Positions 33,301 to 42,100 of a DNA stretch of 64,000 nucleotides are shown piece by piece. Source of the DNA: UBA11346 sp038203025. Its GTDB lineage: Bacteria > Planctomycetota > UBA11346. Location of the stretch: the NCBI GenBank assembly GCA_038203025.1, contig JBBREK010000002.1:1-64000 (forward strand). The letters are read 5' to 3'. Below the pieces are notes generated by a model. That model saw nothing but the letters and a program-made list of their open reading frames with translations. It made no database searches and was not told the origin of the DNA. The translations under genes and the position numbers were made by a program. Position 1 is the first letter of the stretch. Each line of letters begins with the position of its first letter.

Positions 33301-34617
33301 CGCGGTCAGGGCACACAGCCGGTTGCGCAGCAGCGACCAGGTGCGGCCGCGCGCCGCGAGGCGGTCGTTGTCGTGCGTCTCGCTGTAGTTGACCAGCAGG
33401 CCGACGCGGCCGTTCTGGCACAGGGCATGGTCGAGGTAGCTGGAGACCTGGCCGCCGTCGTAGTTCTGGAACAGCTCGGAGTAGGCCCACTGCAGGCCGC
33501 CCTCGGTGAGCAGCGCCTCGGTTGCCGACCACGCCCCGCCAAGACCCTCCAGCAGAAAGACGCAGTCCGGGAACTCCTGCCGCACACGGGCGGTGATGTA
33601 GCGCCAGGCCGGCATCGGCACCATGTAGCCGGCGTCGCAGCGGAAGCCGTCGACGCCGCGCCGACACCAGGTGAGAAAGGCCTCGGCCAACTCTTCCCAC
33701 AGCGGCACGTCCTCGTGCGCCAGTTCGACCAGGTCCTCCCACACCGTGCCCCAGGCGCCGGGACTGCGGAACGAGCCGTCGGGGTTGCGCTGGAACCATT
33801 CGGGATGCAGCTCGTGCAGACGGGCGCCCCAGCCAGTGTGGTTGATGGCGATGTCGAGGAAGACATGGGCGCCGGCAAGATGGGTGGCGTAGGTCAGTTC
33901 GCGGAACTGGTCGACGCCGGTGGTGCGTTTGTCGTGCTCGACCAGCGCCAGATCGATGCCGATCAGGCTCTGGGCGGCATAGGGGCTGCCAAAACGGCCC
34001 ATGCGCGCGTAGGTTGTCGGAGTCGGCGTCACCGGCAGGAGATGGAGGATGCGGCAGCCCAGCCGGCCGGTGATGTGCGGCAGCTCGCGGATCAGGTCGC
34101 GCAACTTGCCCGACGGCGGGATCACCGTCCAGCCGTGCTTGTCCATCGCCGCGATATGGTCTTCAAGCAGCGGATCGCGCGTCGTCGTCCGCGTCTTGTT
34201 CGGCCCGAACATGCGCGGGAAGGCGCAGTAGATGACGTTGCCACTGCGCGCCCGGTCGGGGTTGATGCTGATGCCAATGTCATCGCCGTCCGGCCAATGC
34301 TGGCGGTCCTGGGCGTCGATGGCGTAGGCCTTGGCGCGGAACCAGCCGACCTCAGCGAGCGGCAGTTCGAGTTCCCAGCCGCCCTCGACCTGGCGCATCG
34401 GCACATCGCGCCAGCTGCCCCCGGCGAAGGTCCGACTGCCGGCCCGGGTGGCGACGATCTCGTCGCGCAGCACCACCGCCCGGCCGAGATTGGTGCGCAG
34501 CCGCGCGCTCCAGCCGCACTGCGGTCCGCCAGAGCAGCGCAGGGCGAAACGCACTCGGTCGCCGACGAAGCGGAGCAAGCGGCCACCAGGCAAGGGATCC
34601 ATCGACAGTTCGGTCAT
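30301..34617 (-). CDS. Fused GH13 alpha-amylase-type and amylo-alpha-1,6-glucosidase (glycogen debranching) protein
   Basis: 1438 aa. Residues about 120-430 are a GH13 catalytic barrel: DIAINHT (255-261), nucleophile Asp328 in GVDGFRCDAGYMVP, acid Glu357 in FLLEG, and SETHDNDR (412-419). A beta-rich middle (about 480-1050) follows. The C-terminal domain is amylo-1,6-glucosidase (GDE_C, GH133-like): GYPWFLDWGRDTFIAARGML (about 1063), LPNLLNGDDASNRDTSDAPLWYALA, GLAWSPPHFTWMDTNFPACTPRTGYPVDIQALW. This mirrors the two activities of eukaryotic debranching enzyme, so 4-alpha-glucanotransferase plus 1,6-glucosidase action on glycogen is likely. Alone in its transcription unit; GlgB is at 45446. Confidence 0.9.
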   Translation of the reverse strand: MTELSMDPLPGGRLLRFVGDRVRFALRCSGGPQCGWSARLRTNLGRAVVLRDEIVATRAGSRTFAGGSWRDVPMRQVEGGWELELPLAEVGWFRAKAYAIDAQDRQHWPDGDDIGISINPDRARSGNVIYCAFPRMFGPNKTRTTTRDPLLEDHIAAMDKHGWTVIPPSGKLRDLIRELPHITGRLGCRILHLLPVTPTPTTYARMGRFGSPYAAQSLIGIDLALVEHDKRTTGVDQFRELTYATHLAGAHVFLDIAINHTGWGARLHELHPEWFQRNPDGSFRSPGAWGTVWEDLVELAHEDVPLWEELAEAFLTWCRRGVDGFRCDAGYMVPMPAWRYITARVRQEFPDCVFLLEGLGGAWSATEALLTEGGLQWAYSELFQNYDGGQVSSYLDHALCQNGRVGLLVNYSETHDNDRLAARGRTWSLLRNRLCALTAPGGAFGFTAGVEWLAAERMEVHQARALNWGAADNLVDELSRLDHLVADHPCFHADAVVTRLSPDGSPLLALRRDSSAEAGPRESVLVLVNLDTTTKQSIALSQAVMREMGSPSIDLLGQHAPAIIPQGGGEFTVGLGPGESYCLAAQAEPLGLAGDAYRAARAQAATAIQALHAAIPDEDCGPAPWTGLASRFSADPVRFLAAASRLDCEAARVDLAAALDAAAAVADQPRVTVLTARDLNRVAMVPPGNWLLLRDGTPFAAALTRAGGRTALRVRSVPVESGHVAVIAPQPEAGCAELTFERFATSGTQVGMRLLFLALPPDPAVRRPQDGLALLTNGRGAMARVHADLGRIASKYDCLLGANLHPDAPSDRHVLAKRLRAWVDADGFITPLDAVNLATFAAGPPAEWSFVANAGDGRTVELRLVIDLLHGRNAVVVRLERPATAPRWGRSLPPEARVSVTVRVDVEDRSFHVETRRSPEAEAHLAGATAPAVDGFTCTFGADRRLVARANGGTFHQAAEWCEGIPHPVEADRGMAGAGDAWSPGWFELPLASGQAATLLLHADPADPPAAEVAGFIEARRARVADTLARAHLPGQDDLGRALATALQAFVVQRGTGTTVIAGYPWFLDWGRDTFIAARGMLAGGLDAEVRGLLCAFGRFVEHGTLPNLLNGDDASNRDTSDAPLWYALAAEEWVARNRKPGHALEVTPGRSLLQALADIATGWIDGTPNGIRVDHASGLAWSPPHFTWMDTNFPACTPRTGYPVDIQALWIRLLRQLERAKAPAPRGAWKDWADRATASFARFWLEPEGWLADCLLAPHGEAAEQAVPDRSLRPNQYLAIALGLTTGVQARRACAAGERFLLVPGAMRTLAPLPVEPPLEIRSAAGRMLADPLRPYQGHYQGDEDTRRKPAYHNGTAWPWQLPTFCEAVAVAWDHAPAAVATARAWLGSVDELLDVGCHGHIPEILDGDAPHTQRGCDAQAWSVSEALRVWRLLAAH

Positions 34618-34809
34618 GCAGCTGTGGAGGCTGGCCGCTGCCGCCGGGAGGCCAGTGGAAATCGGTGCCGGGTGGGGGCTTGCGCCCGCTACGGCCGGCC
34701 AGGGCCGGCGCTACGGCGCGCCAAGCGCGCGAGCGAACACCGCGTCGTAGCGCCCGCGGAGCGAGCCGTAGCGCGAAGCCGCCGCGCGAGTGAAACGAGC
34801 CGCAACGCG
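34618..34809. other. Intergenic spacer with inverted CGCTACG motifs
   Basis: Between two minus-strand genes. CGCTACGG appears twice around a GGCCGGCCAGGGCCGGC palindrome (34696-34718), and the reverse form CGTAGCG appears twice between 34745 and 34776. Looks like a degenerate palindromic repeat rather than a gene or promoter. Confidence 0.45.
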
Positions 34810-35631
34810 CTAGGTCCGATAGCGCTCGCGGAAGGCGCGCGGTGACAGGCCGGCGTGGCGACGGAACCAGCGTGAGAAGTGATAGATATCAGCGAAGCCG
34901 CAGTCCGCGGCGACGGCGCCGACTGCGTCGCCGCCCTGGGTCAGCAGATGCCGGGCCCGGTCGAGCTTACGGCGCTGCCAATATTGGCGCGGAAACAACC
35001 CGGTCCGTCGGCGGAAGGCCTTGCGGAAGGTCTCGAAGACCAGCTGCTCGCGGGCAAGGAAGTCCTCGAGCGGACAGGTCTCGGCGGCGGCCTGCTGGTC
35101 GGCGCAGCGGATGAACAGCGCCACTGCGTCGTCACGTTCCCCGGTCTTCACGCCACTGCCGAGGGCATCAACCAGCAGATCGATGGCCAGGCTGGTGACG
35201 CGCAGGTCGGCGGCCGGCCCACGTAGCGCCAGGTCGAGCAGGTCGAGCCAGCGCTCTGCCAGACCCGGCGGGTCGGCGGCGCGGAACAGGCAGCGCTCGG
35301 TGCCGGCCAGATCGGCGACCAGGCGGTCGGCGAGCGGTCCGTCGAACAGCAACCAGCTCTCGGTGAGATACGAACCCGGCGCCGGGTCGAAGCGGTGCCA
35401 GGTGCCGGCGCGCAGCAGCAGCAGGGTGCCGGCGTCGATCAGCGCCGATTCACGCTCACTGCGGAAGCTGCCGCTGCCGGCGTGGAACAGGAACAGCCCA
35501 TGCTGGCCCAGGCGACGACCGTCCGGCGTCTGCTGCTGCTGCTGCCGACGCTCCTTGCGCGCGATGTGGCCGACGGTGAAGACGCGGAAGCCGGGCAGCG
35601 ACGCCACCGCCGAAGGGAAGGCGGCGGGCAT
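34810..35631 (-). CDS. AraC-family regulator with cupin-type N-terminus
   Basis: 273 aa. Residues 1-130 resemble the sugar-sensing cupin (FLFHAGSGSFRSERESALIDAGTLLLLRAGTWHRFDP), and the last 100 residues carry two helix-turn-helix motifs ending VAADCGFADIYHFSRWFRRHAGLSPRAFRERYR, which fits HTH_18. A QQQQQ run occurs at residues 30-34. It lies between the debranching enzyme and the hemerythrin, all on the minus strand; it may regulate carbohydrate genes nearby, without direct evidence. Confidence 0.87.
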   Translation of the reverse strand: MPAAFPSAVASLPGFRVFTVGHIARKERRQQQQQTPDGRRLGQHGLFLFHAGSGSFRSERESALIDAGTLLLLRAGTWHRFDPAPGSYLTESWLLFDGPLADRLVADLAGTERCLFRAADPPGLAERWLDLLDLALRGPAADLRVTSLAIDLLVDALGSGVKTGERDDAVALFIRCADQQAAAETCPLEDFLAREQLVFETFRKAFRRRTGLFPRQYWQRRKLDRARHLLTQGGDAVGAVAADCGFADIYHFSRWFRRHAGLSPRAFRERYRT

Positions 35632-35642
35632 GGAGCGGGCGG

Positions 35643-36047
35643 CTAGCGCGCGGCCAGCGCCGGCACGTAGGCCAGATCGCTGCCGGCGATGTGCTCGCGG
35701 ATCCAGCCGCCCATCAGCGCCAGGACATCCTGCGCGGTGTCGAAATCGTCGCCGTGCTGGGCGGTGAGTTCTGCGAGGCGGGCGGCAAGAGCGGCGTGCA
35801 CGGCGCGGTGCGCTTCCAGGTCGGCGTAACCGGCCTGCCGCATCGCCTGCTCCTCATCGTGGAAGTGCCGCTGGGTGTAGCTGACCGCAAAGGCGAGGGC
35901 CTGGGCGACGGTGCGTTCGCCGCGGCCCGCCGCCACCGCCTTGCGCAGCGTCTCCAGAGCTTGGAACCATTCGACGTGCTGCCGGTCGATTGCCTGGATG
36001 CCAGTCCTGAGGTCGCTGGTGAAGCGGAATTCCTGCTGCGCCTGCAT
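35643..36047 (-). CDS. Bacteriohemerythrin
   Basis: 134 aa, one hemerythrin four-helix domain. Di-iron ligands are visible: His24 (DRQHVEWF), His61 and Glu65 (HFHDEE), His80 and His84 (EAHRAVHAAL), His119 (REHI) and Asp124. Binds oxygen reversibly; in bacteria it may store, sense or deliver oxygen to oxidases. ATG 36047 is preceded by GGAGG at 7 bases, one of the clearest Shine-Dalgarno sites in the window; the open frame continues 25 codons upstream without support. Confidence 0.92.
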   Translation of the reverse strand: MQAQQEFRFTSDLRTGIQAIDRQHVEWFQALETLRKAVAAGRGERTVAQALAFAVSYTQRHFHDEEQAMRQAGYADLEAHRAVHAALAARLAELTAQHGDDFDTAQDVLALMGGWIREHIAGSDLAYVPALAAR

Positions 36048-36141
36048 AGTGCCTCCGAAGCCGCAGCATCGCGATTCCCCAGGCGTGGCAATGAGGCGCC
36101 TGGGGCCGCGCACCGCTGGCATGTCCGGGGCAATGATCCGA

Positions 36142-36165
36142 CGCGCGCTGAATCCCGCGGTCCTG
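36142..36165. repeat. Diverged copy of the palindromic repeat
   Basis: CGCGCGCTGAATCCCGCG followed by GTCCTG, two or three changes from the family consensus. Lies upstream of the nucleoside hydrolase, in the spacer to the hemerythrin gene. Confidence 0.55.
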
Positions 36166-36257
36166 TCGATCGTCGTTTTGTGCTATTCACAGTCGAATCC
36201 GGATATGGATTCCCTGCCTATTCCGCCTACCGTCCTGGCGAAACCTGCGAGGACCTC

Positions 36258-37184
36258 ATGATCGACCGCATCCCCGTCCTGCTCGACACCGATCCCGGTT
36301 CGGACATCGACGACGCCATCTGCCTGGCCTACCTCCTGGCCCAGCCGCGCTGCGAGCTGCTTGGCGTGACCACGGTCAGCGGTCGCGATCCGCGCCAGCG
36401 CGCCAGCATCGTCGACGCCATCTGTCGCGTCGCCGGGCGGACCGAGGTTCCGATCCACGCCGGCGTCTCGCTGCGCTATGACGAAGGCACGGTGGTGCAG
36501 CCGGAGGTGCCGCACTACGCCGCCCTGAACCGCTACCCGCATCGCCCGGCCGAGGAGTTCCCCTCCGCCACCGCAGTCGAGTTCCTGCGCCAAACCATCA
36601 ACCAGCGACCCGGCGAGATCACCCTGCTGGCGATCGGCCCGATGGGCAACCTCGGCGCCCTGCTGGCGATCGATCCCGAAGTGCCGCGCAAGCTCAAGGC
36701 CCTGGTGCTGATGTGCGGCGTGTTCACCAACCAACGGCCGGGGGTCGGGCCGCGCGAGTGGAACGCCTTCCAGGACTCCTGCGCCTGCCGCGCCGTCTAC
36801 CGGGCGCCGGTGGCGGTGCACCGCTCGGTCGGCCTGGATGTCACCACCCAGGTGCAGCTGGAGTCGGGTGACGCCATCCGGCGCTTCCGCGCCGCCGGCG
36901 GTCCGCTCGACGTGGTCGCCGATTGCTGCGAGGTGTGGCGCCAGCACGCCAGCCATGTCACCTTCCACGATCCGCTGGCGGCGGTGTCGATCTTCCAGCC
37001 AGACGTCTGCGGCTGGCAGCGCGGCCGGGTGACGGTCGAACCCGGTCAGGGCCGGGCCGGTGGTACGACCTGGTGGGACCGCGATGAGGCGGGACCGCAC
37101 GAGGTGGCGATGACGGTTGATGCCGCACGGTTCTATGCGGAGTACTTCGGGATGGTGACGCGGGGCAAGCCCACCGCGGGCTGA
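36258..37184 (+). CDS. Inosine/uridine-preferring nucleoside hydrolase family protein
   Basis: 308 aa. N-terminal VLLDTDPGSDIDDAICLAYLL is the calcium-binding motif DTDPGxDDA; the internal EITLLAIGPMGNLGALL and C-terminal HDPLAAVSIFQPD match the family. The middle ligand motif is WNAFQDSCACRAVY in place of the usual N..xDPEAA, so substrate preference may differ. Hydrolyses N-ribosidic bonds of nucleosides. The stop codon lies inside a palindromic repeat (37175-37196), so the final residues KPTAG are contributed by it. ATG start with GGACCT upstream. Confidence 0.88.
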   Translation: MIDRIPVLLDTDPGSDIDDAICLAYLLAQPRCELLGVTTVSGRDPRQRASIVDAICRVAGRTEVPIHAGVSLRYDEGTVVQPEVPHYAALNRYPHRPAEEFPSATAVEFLRQTINQRPGEITLLAIGPMGNLGALLAIDPEVPRKLKALVLMCGVFTNQRPGVGPREWNAFQDSCACRAVYRAPVAVHRSVGLDVTTQVQLESGDAIRRFRAAGGPLDVVADCCEVWRQHASHVTFHDPLAAVSIFQPDVCGWQRGRVTVEPGQGRAGGTTWWDRDEAGPHEVAMTVDAARFYAEYFGMVTRGKPTAG

Positions 37185-37221
37185 AGCCCGCGGTCCGTGG
37201 ACAAGCCCGCGGTCCGTGGAC
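37175..37221. repeat. Palindromic repeat copy with 19-base tandem duplication
   Basis: CGCGGGCTGAAGCCCGCG (37175-37192) contains the TGA that ends the nucleoside hydrolase. Its right half plus flank, AAGCCCGCGGTCCGTGGAC, occurs twice in direct tandem at 37184-37202 and 37203-37221, without a mismatch. Confidence 0.9.
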
Positions 37222-37259
37222 AGGCAGACCAAAATAGCCAAATCCGACCGGGCCGGCCA

Positions 37260-37289
37260 TTGCGGCCTGGGTGGGGTCGAGTCTATCAT
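37260..37289 (+). promoter_or_regulatory. Promoter of ABC exporter gene, TTGCGG-N18-TATCAT
   Basis: TTGCGG 37260-37265 and TATCAT 37284-37289, spacing 18; ATG follows at 37299, 9 bases after. Same short-leader pattern as at 5063 and 9467. Confidence 0.5.
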
Positions 37290-37298
37290 CGCGCGCAT

Positions 37299-39137
37299 AT
37301 GCCCGTGAATTCGGCCGGCGTGGACGGGAACGTCCCCGACGCCATGCGCGAGACCCATCACTATGGCCTGGGTGAGATCGGCCGGCGGCTGTGGCCGCTG
37401 CTGCGGCCGCACCGCTGGCGACTGCTGACCGCCGCCGCCCTGGTGGCCTGCGTCGGCTTGGCGGTGGCGCTGCAGCCGCTGCTGGGCAAGTACATCATCG
37501 ATGTCGCCATCCCGGCGCGCAGCGTCCACCTCGCGCTGGTGGCAGCCGGCGTGTTCCTGGCCGTGATGTTCACCCGCATGGCCCTGTGGTTCGCCGCCAT
37601 GCTGCTGGTCTATCGCGCCCAGCAGGCGATCGTTTTCGCGCTGCGCGCCGCCGGCTTCATGCATCTGCAGCGCCTGTGCCTGAGCTTCCACGGCCGCTAC
37701 CCCTCGGGCTTCCTCTACGAGCGCGTCTTCGGCAATTCGATCAACACCCTGGGCACCTGCATGCAGGCGGTGTTCGCCAACCTGGTGACCAGCGCTGTCG
37801 GCTTGCTCTTCAGCCTCGGCTTCTGCCTGTGGCTGAGCCCGGCCCTGACCGTGGTGATCCTGCTCGGCGGCATCGGCTTCGTCGTCGCGGCCAAGACCCT
37901 GTCGGGGCGCATCTATGCCAAGACCCGGGCCGCCAACGAGGCGGCGATGGACATCGTCAGCGCCATCATGGACAAGCTGCGCGGCCACAAGACGGTGCAG
38001 TGCTTCGCGCTGGAGGATCGCGTCGAGGCGCAGTTCGCGCAGCAGCTGCAGCCGGCCATGCGCACCTGGCTGGCGAGCGTGCTGGAGAACATGAAGCTCA
38101 GCTTCATCACCGAGGCCCTTGGCTACATCATCACCGCCGCCGTACTGGTGATCGGTGCCACGCTGGTGATGCGCGACGCCGCCGCCCTGCCTCTCGGCAC
38201 CCTGGTCGCCTTCCTTGGCTACCAGGCGACGCTCATCGGCATGCTCTCGGCGATCACCAACATGTACGGCCAGCTGATGGGCGCGCGCAGTGCCTTCGAC
38301 CAGCTCTACACCGTGCTCGACACGCACAGCACGCTGATCGAGCAGCCGGACGCGGTAATGCCCGAACTGCCGGCCCCGCGGCTCAGTCTGCGCGGAGTCG
38401 GCTTCGCCTACGACCGCACGCCGGTGCTGCAGGGCCTCGACCTGGAGATCGCTCCGGGCCGCACCACCGCCCTGGTCGGGCGCAGCGGTAGCGGCAAGTC
38501 GACCATCGCCAACCTGCTGCTGCGGCTGTACGATCCCACCGCTGGCGCGATCGAGCTGGACGGCCACGACCTCCGCGAGCTGCCGCTGCGCGCCTACCGC
38601 TCGTTGTTCGGCGTCGTGCTGCAGGATCCCTACTTCTTCGACACCACCATCGAGGCCAACCTGCGCCTGGTCCGTCCGGACATCAGCGAGGCCGAACTGG
38701 TCGCGGTGCTGCGCAGCGCCGGGGCGTGGGAGTTCATCAAACGCCTGTCTGACGGCTTGCAGCACCGGGTCGGCGAGGGCGGCGGCCAGCTCTCGGGCGG
38801 CCAGCGCCAACGCCTGGCGCTGGCGCGCTGCCTGCTGACGCGCAGCCGCATCGTCATCCTCGACGAGGCGACCTCGGCTCTCGATCCCGAGAGCGAACGC
38901 ACCGTCCAGCAGGGCGTCGAGGCGCTGTGCCGCGAGCGCACCGTCGTGGTCATCGCCCATCGCCTATCGACCATCCGCAACGCCGACTGCATCGCCGTGC
39001 TCGACCAGGGTCGGGTCGCCGAGCAGGGCAGCTTCGACGAACTGCTTGCGCGCGGCGGCCTGTTCGCCCAGCTGCACGCCATCGCCACCTCGACCGGCGA
39101 GCACGACCGCAAGCTCGCCGACGCCGGTTTCGCCTGA
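37299..39137 (+). CDS. ABC transporter, fused membrane and ATPase domains (MsbA-like exporter)
   Basis: 612 aa. Six membrane helices in residues 35-320 (ABC_membrane), then an ATPase with Walker A ALVGRSGSGKST, Q-loop VVLQDPYFFDTTI, signature LSGGQRQRLALARCL, Walker B IVILDEATSALDP and the H-loop IAHRLSTI. Half-transporter that would dimerise; lipids, glycans or drugs are typical substrates and none can be inferred here. Followed after 16 bases by the beta-helix gene, so they may share a transcript. Confidence 0.93.
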   Translation: MPVNSAGVDGNVPDAMRETHHYGLGEIGRRLWPLLRPHRWRLLTAAALVACVGLAVALQPLLGKYIIDVAIPARSVHLALVAAGVFLAVMFTRMALWFAAMLLVYRAQQAIVFALRAAGFMHLQRLCLSFHGRYPSGFLYERVFGNSINTLGTCMQAVFANLVTSAVGLLFSLGFCLWLSPALTVVILLGGIGFVVAAKTLSGRIYAKTRAANEAAMDIVSAIMDKLRGHKTVQCFALEDRVEAQFAQQLQPAMRTWLASVLENMKLSFITEALGYIITAAVLVIGATLVMRDAAALPLGTLVAFLGYQATLIGMLSAITNMYGQLMGARSAFDQLYTVLDTHSTLIEQPDAVMPELPAPRLSLRGVGFAYDRTPVLQGLDLEIAPGRTTALVGRSGSGKSTIANLLLRLYDPTAGAIELDGHDLRELPLRAYRSLFGVVLQDPYFFDTTIEANLRLVRPDISEAELVAVLRSAGAWEFIKRLSDGLQHRVGEGGGQLSGGQRQRLALARCLLTRSRIVILDEATSALDPESERTVQQGVEALCRERTVVVIAHRLSTIRNADCIAVLDQGRVAEQGSFDELLARGGLFAQLHAIATSTGEHDRKLADAGFA

Positions 39138-39153
39138 CCTTCCGGAGCCATCC

Positions 39154-42100
39154 ATGCCCAAGTCCATCCGCCTCCACGTCTCCGCTGCCGCCACGGGAAA
39201 GGCCGACGGCAGCGCCGCCAAGCCTTTCGCCACGCTGGAGGCCGCACGCGATGCGCTGCGCAAACTGCGCCGCCGCGGTCCGGCGACGACGGCCGAGGTG
39301 CTGGTAGCGCCTGGCGTCTATCGCCTCGCCGCACCGCTCGCCTTCACCCCCGAGGACGGCGGCACGGCCAAGCATCCGGTGACCTGGCGCGGCGACGGCG
39401 GCCGCCCGCTGCTGAGCGGCGCGCGCGCCATCAGCGGCTGGAGCGACGGCACGATCAACGGCCGGCCGTGCTGGCAGGCCGTGCTGCCCGAGGTCGCGAC
39501 CGGCAGCTGGTGGTTCACCCAGTTGTTCGTCAATGGCCGGCGCCGCCTGCGCGCCCGCCTGCCCAAGCGCGGCTTCCACCACTTCGCCGGCGTGCCCGCC
39601 GAGGAGGCCAAGGGCGATTCCGGCAAGATGTTCCACGGCGCCATGAGCGCCCTGTTCAATCCCGGCGAGGTGCGCCAATTCCGCAATCTCGCCGACATCG
39701 ACGTGGTCGTACCCGACCACTGGTACGAGAACCACCTGCGCATCGCCTCGGTCGACGAGGAGGCCGGCGTCATCCACTTCGCCACCAAGGGCTACAGCCG
39801 CTTCTCGCGCGACGAGACCGGCCGCCACACCCGCTTCCGCCTCGACCACGTCGCCGAGGGCTGCACCGATCCGGGCGACTGGTACCTCGACCGCCCGACC
39901 GGCACGCTGTCCTACCTTCCCATGCCTGGCGAGGCCAGGACCGCCACCTTGGTCGAGGCGCCGGTCCTGCAGCGCCTGCTCGACGTACAGGGCGATGCCC
40001 TCGATCCGCAGCGCCGGGTCTGCCATCTGCGCTTCGAATTCCTCGACCTGCGCCACGCCGACTGGGAACTGCCACGCAACAATCCGGGGTCGATCCAGTC
40101 CGCCTTCCAGGTGCCGGCGGCGGTGCGCCTGGTCGGCGCCGAGGATTGTGCCCTGTACGGCTGCCGGGTTAGCCAGGTGTCGGGCTGGGGCATCGAGGTG
40201 CTGCGCGGCTGCCGACGCAACCGCGTCGTTGCCTGCGCCGTGCACGACCTCGGCGGCGGTGGCGTCAAGGTCGGCCACGAGGGCGGCCTCACCCGCCGCT
40301 GGGCCGACGGCAATCACGGCGCCTTCGCCGGTCTCGATCCCGTCTCGCTTGGCTGGGGTCCGTGTCGCGAGGACGCGGGCGGTCAGGTCGCCGGTCGCGA
40401 CCGCGCCGAGTCGTCCGAGACCACGATCAGCGACTGCAGCATCCACGACGGCGGTCTGATCTTCCACAGCGCCATCGGCGTGTGGGTCGGCGACGCCAGC
40501 CGCAATCACATCCTGCACAACCACATCTGGAATTTCAGCTACAGCGGCATCTCGGTCGGCTGGACCTGGGGCTTCGCCCCGGCCTACACCTACGGCAACC
40601 GCATCGAGGGCAACCGCATCCACAGCATCGGTCACGGCGTGCTCTCGGATATGGGCGCGATCTACACCCTCGGTCGACAGGCCGGCGGTACGATCAGCCG
40701 CAACTACATCAGCGACGTGCACAGCTACGGCTACGGCGGCTGGGGCATCTACCCCGACGAGGGCACCAGCTGGATGACGATCGAGGACAACGTCGTCTGC
40801 GGCACCAAGTGCGGCGGCTTCCATCAGCACTACGGCCGCGACAATCTGGTGCGCCACAACCTCTTCCTCGACGCGATCGAGAACCAGGTGCAGGTCTCGC
40901 GCCGCGAAGTGGTGCGTTCGGTGGTGTTCATCGGCAACGTCGTGCAGGGCGCCGGCAGCGGCAGCCTGTGGCAGGGCGAGGGCTGGCGCAGCGCGCGCAT
41001 CGATGGCAACGTCTACGCCGGCGACCCCGACCGACCGATGCTGTTCGGCGGCAAGTCCTGGCAGGCCTGGCGCACCAACGGACGCGACAGCAGTGGACAG
41101 CTGGCCGACGCCATGCCGCTCGACGCGGCCGGCGCCAGCCCGGCGGTGGCCAACCCTGCCGCGCTGGTGGCTGCCGGTATCAAGCCGAAGCAGGTCGCCG
41201 CGGTGGTCGCCGCCGCCGGCCCGCGCCTGCGTGACGTGCTGCCGGCCGGCATCGATGCCATCCCGACGGACGCCGAGGCCCCACGCCCGATCGTCGAACC
41301 CTGCCTGTGGCCGTGGGCGGCCGAATGGCCGACCGCCACCGGCGGCGAGCACCCGTGGTCGAAGCTGCCCAGCACGGCGCCAGTGCAGGCCGGGGTGGCC
41401 CAGCCGGTGTCGCTGACGGTCGAGAACCGCGGCGATGCCCCGGCCCGCGGGCGCTACAGCCTGCGCGTCGTCCCGTCTGGGGCGGCCCGCCTGAGTGGCC
41501 TGACGACGCTGGTCGTGACGTTGAAGGCCGGCGGCCGGACCCAGCTCGACACCACCGTGACGGCGACGGGCAAGGCTCGGGCGTTCAGCCTCGAGGCGGT
41601 GGCGAGCGGCCCCGGCCTGGTCGACACCTGCCTGCACTTCAGCGTGCCGGTGCCGGCCGGTCCGCCGCTGGTCCTGCCGCGCCTGCCCAGCGTGCCGGCG
41701 ACCAGCCAGTTGCTTGAGACGCTGCAGGCGCTTCCCGCCCGGCCGGTGATCGGCAACGGCGGGCCGATCAAGGCCAGCCTGCGCCTGGCGGTCGCTGACC
41801 GGCAGCTGCTGCTGCTCGTCGATGCCGTGGACGCGGCCCCATCGCGCAGCGGCAACCTGTGGGACGGGTCCAGCGTCGAGCTGTTCATCGTCGCCGCACC
41901 CAAGTCCCCGCACCGGCAGGTGGCACTGGCGCCGGCAGTGGGCGGCGAGCCGGCCGTCGCCCAGATGGTCGGCGGCAACGGACTGGATCCCGCTGCGATC
42001 ACGATCGCCAGCGCGCGGACCGCGACTGGCTGGATCCTTGCCGCGGCCCTGCCGCTGGAGCTGCTTGGTGTAGGCGAGACGTTCGCCATCAATCTCGTGG

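Noticed and set aside
31309..34845. 1178-codon plus-strand open frame
   Set aside because: Antisense to the fused debranching gene, whose catalytic motifs are intact.
36183..38960. 925-codon minus-strand open frame
   Set aside because: Antisense to the nucleoside hydrolase and ABC exporter, both with clear motifs. The frame is a GC-rich shadow, rich in Arg, Gly, Gln and His, with no domain.
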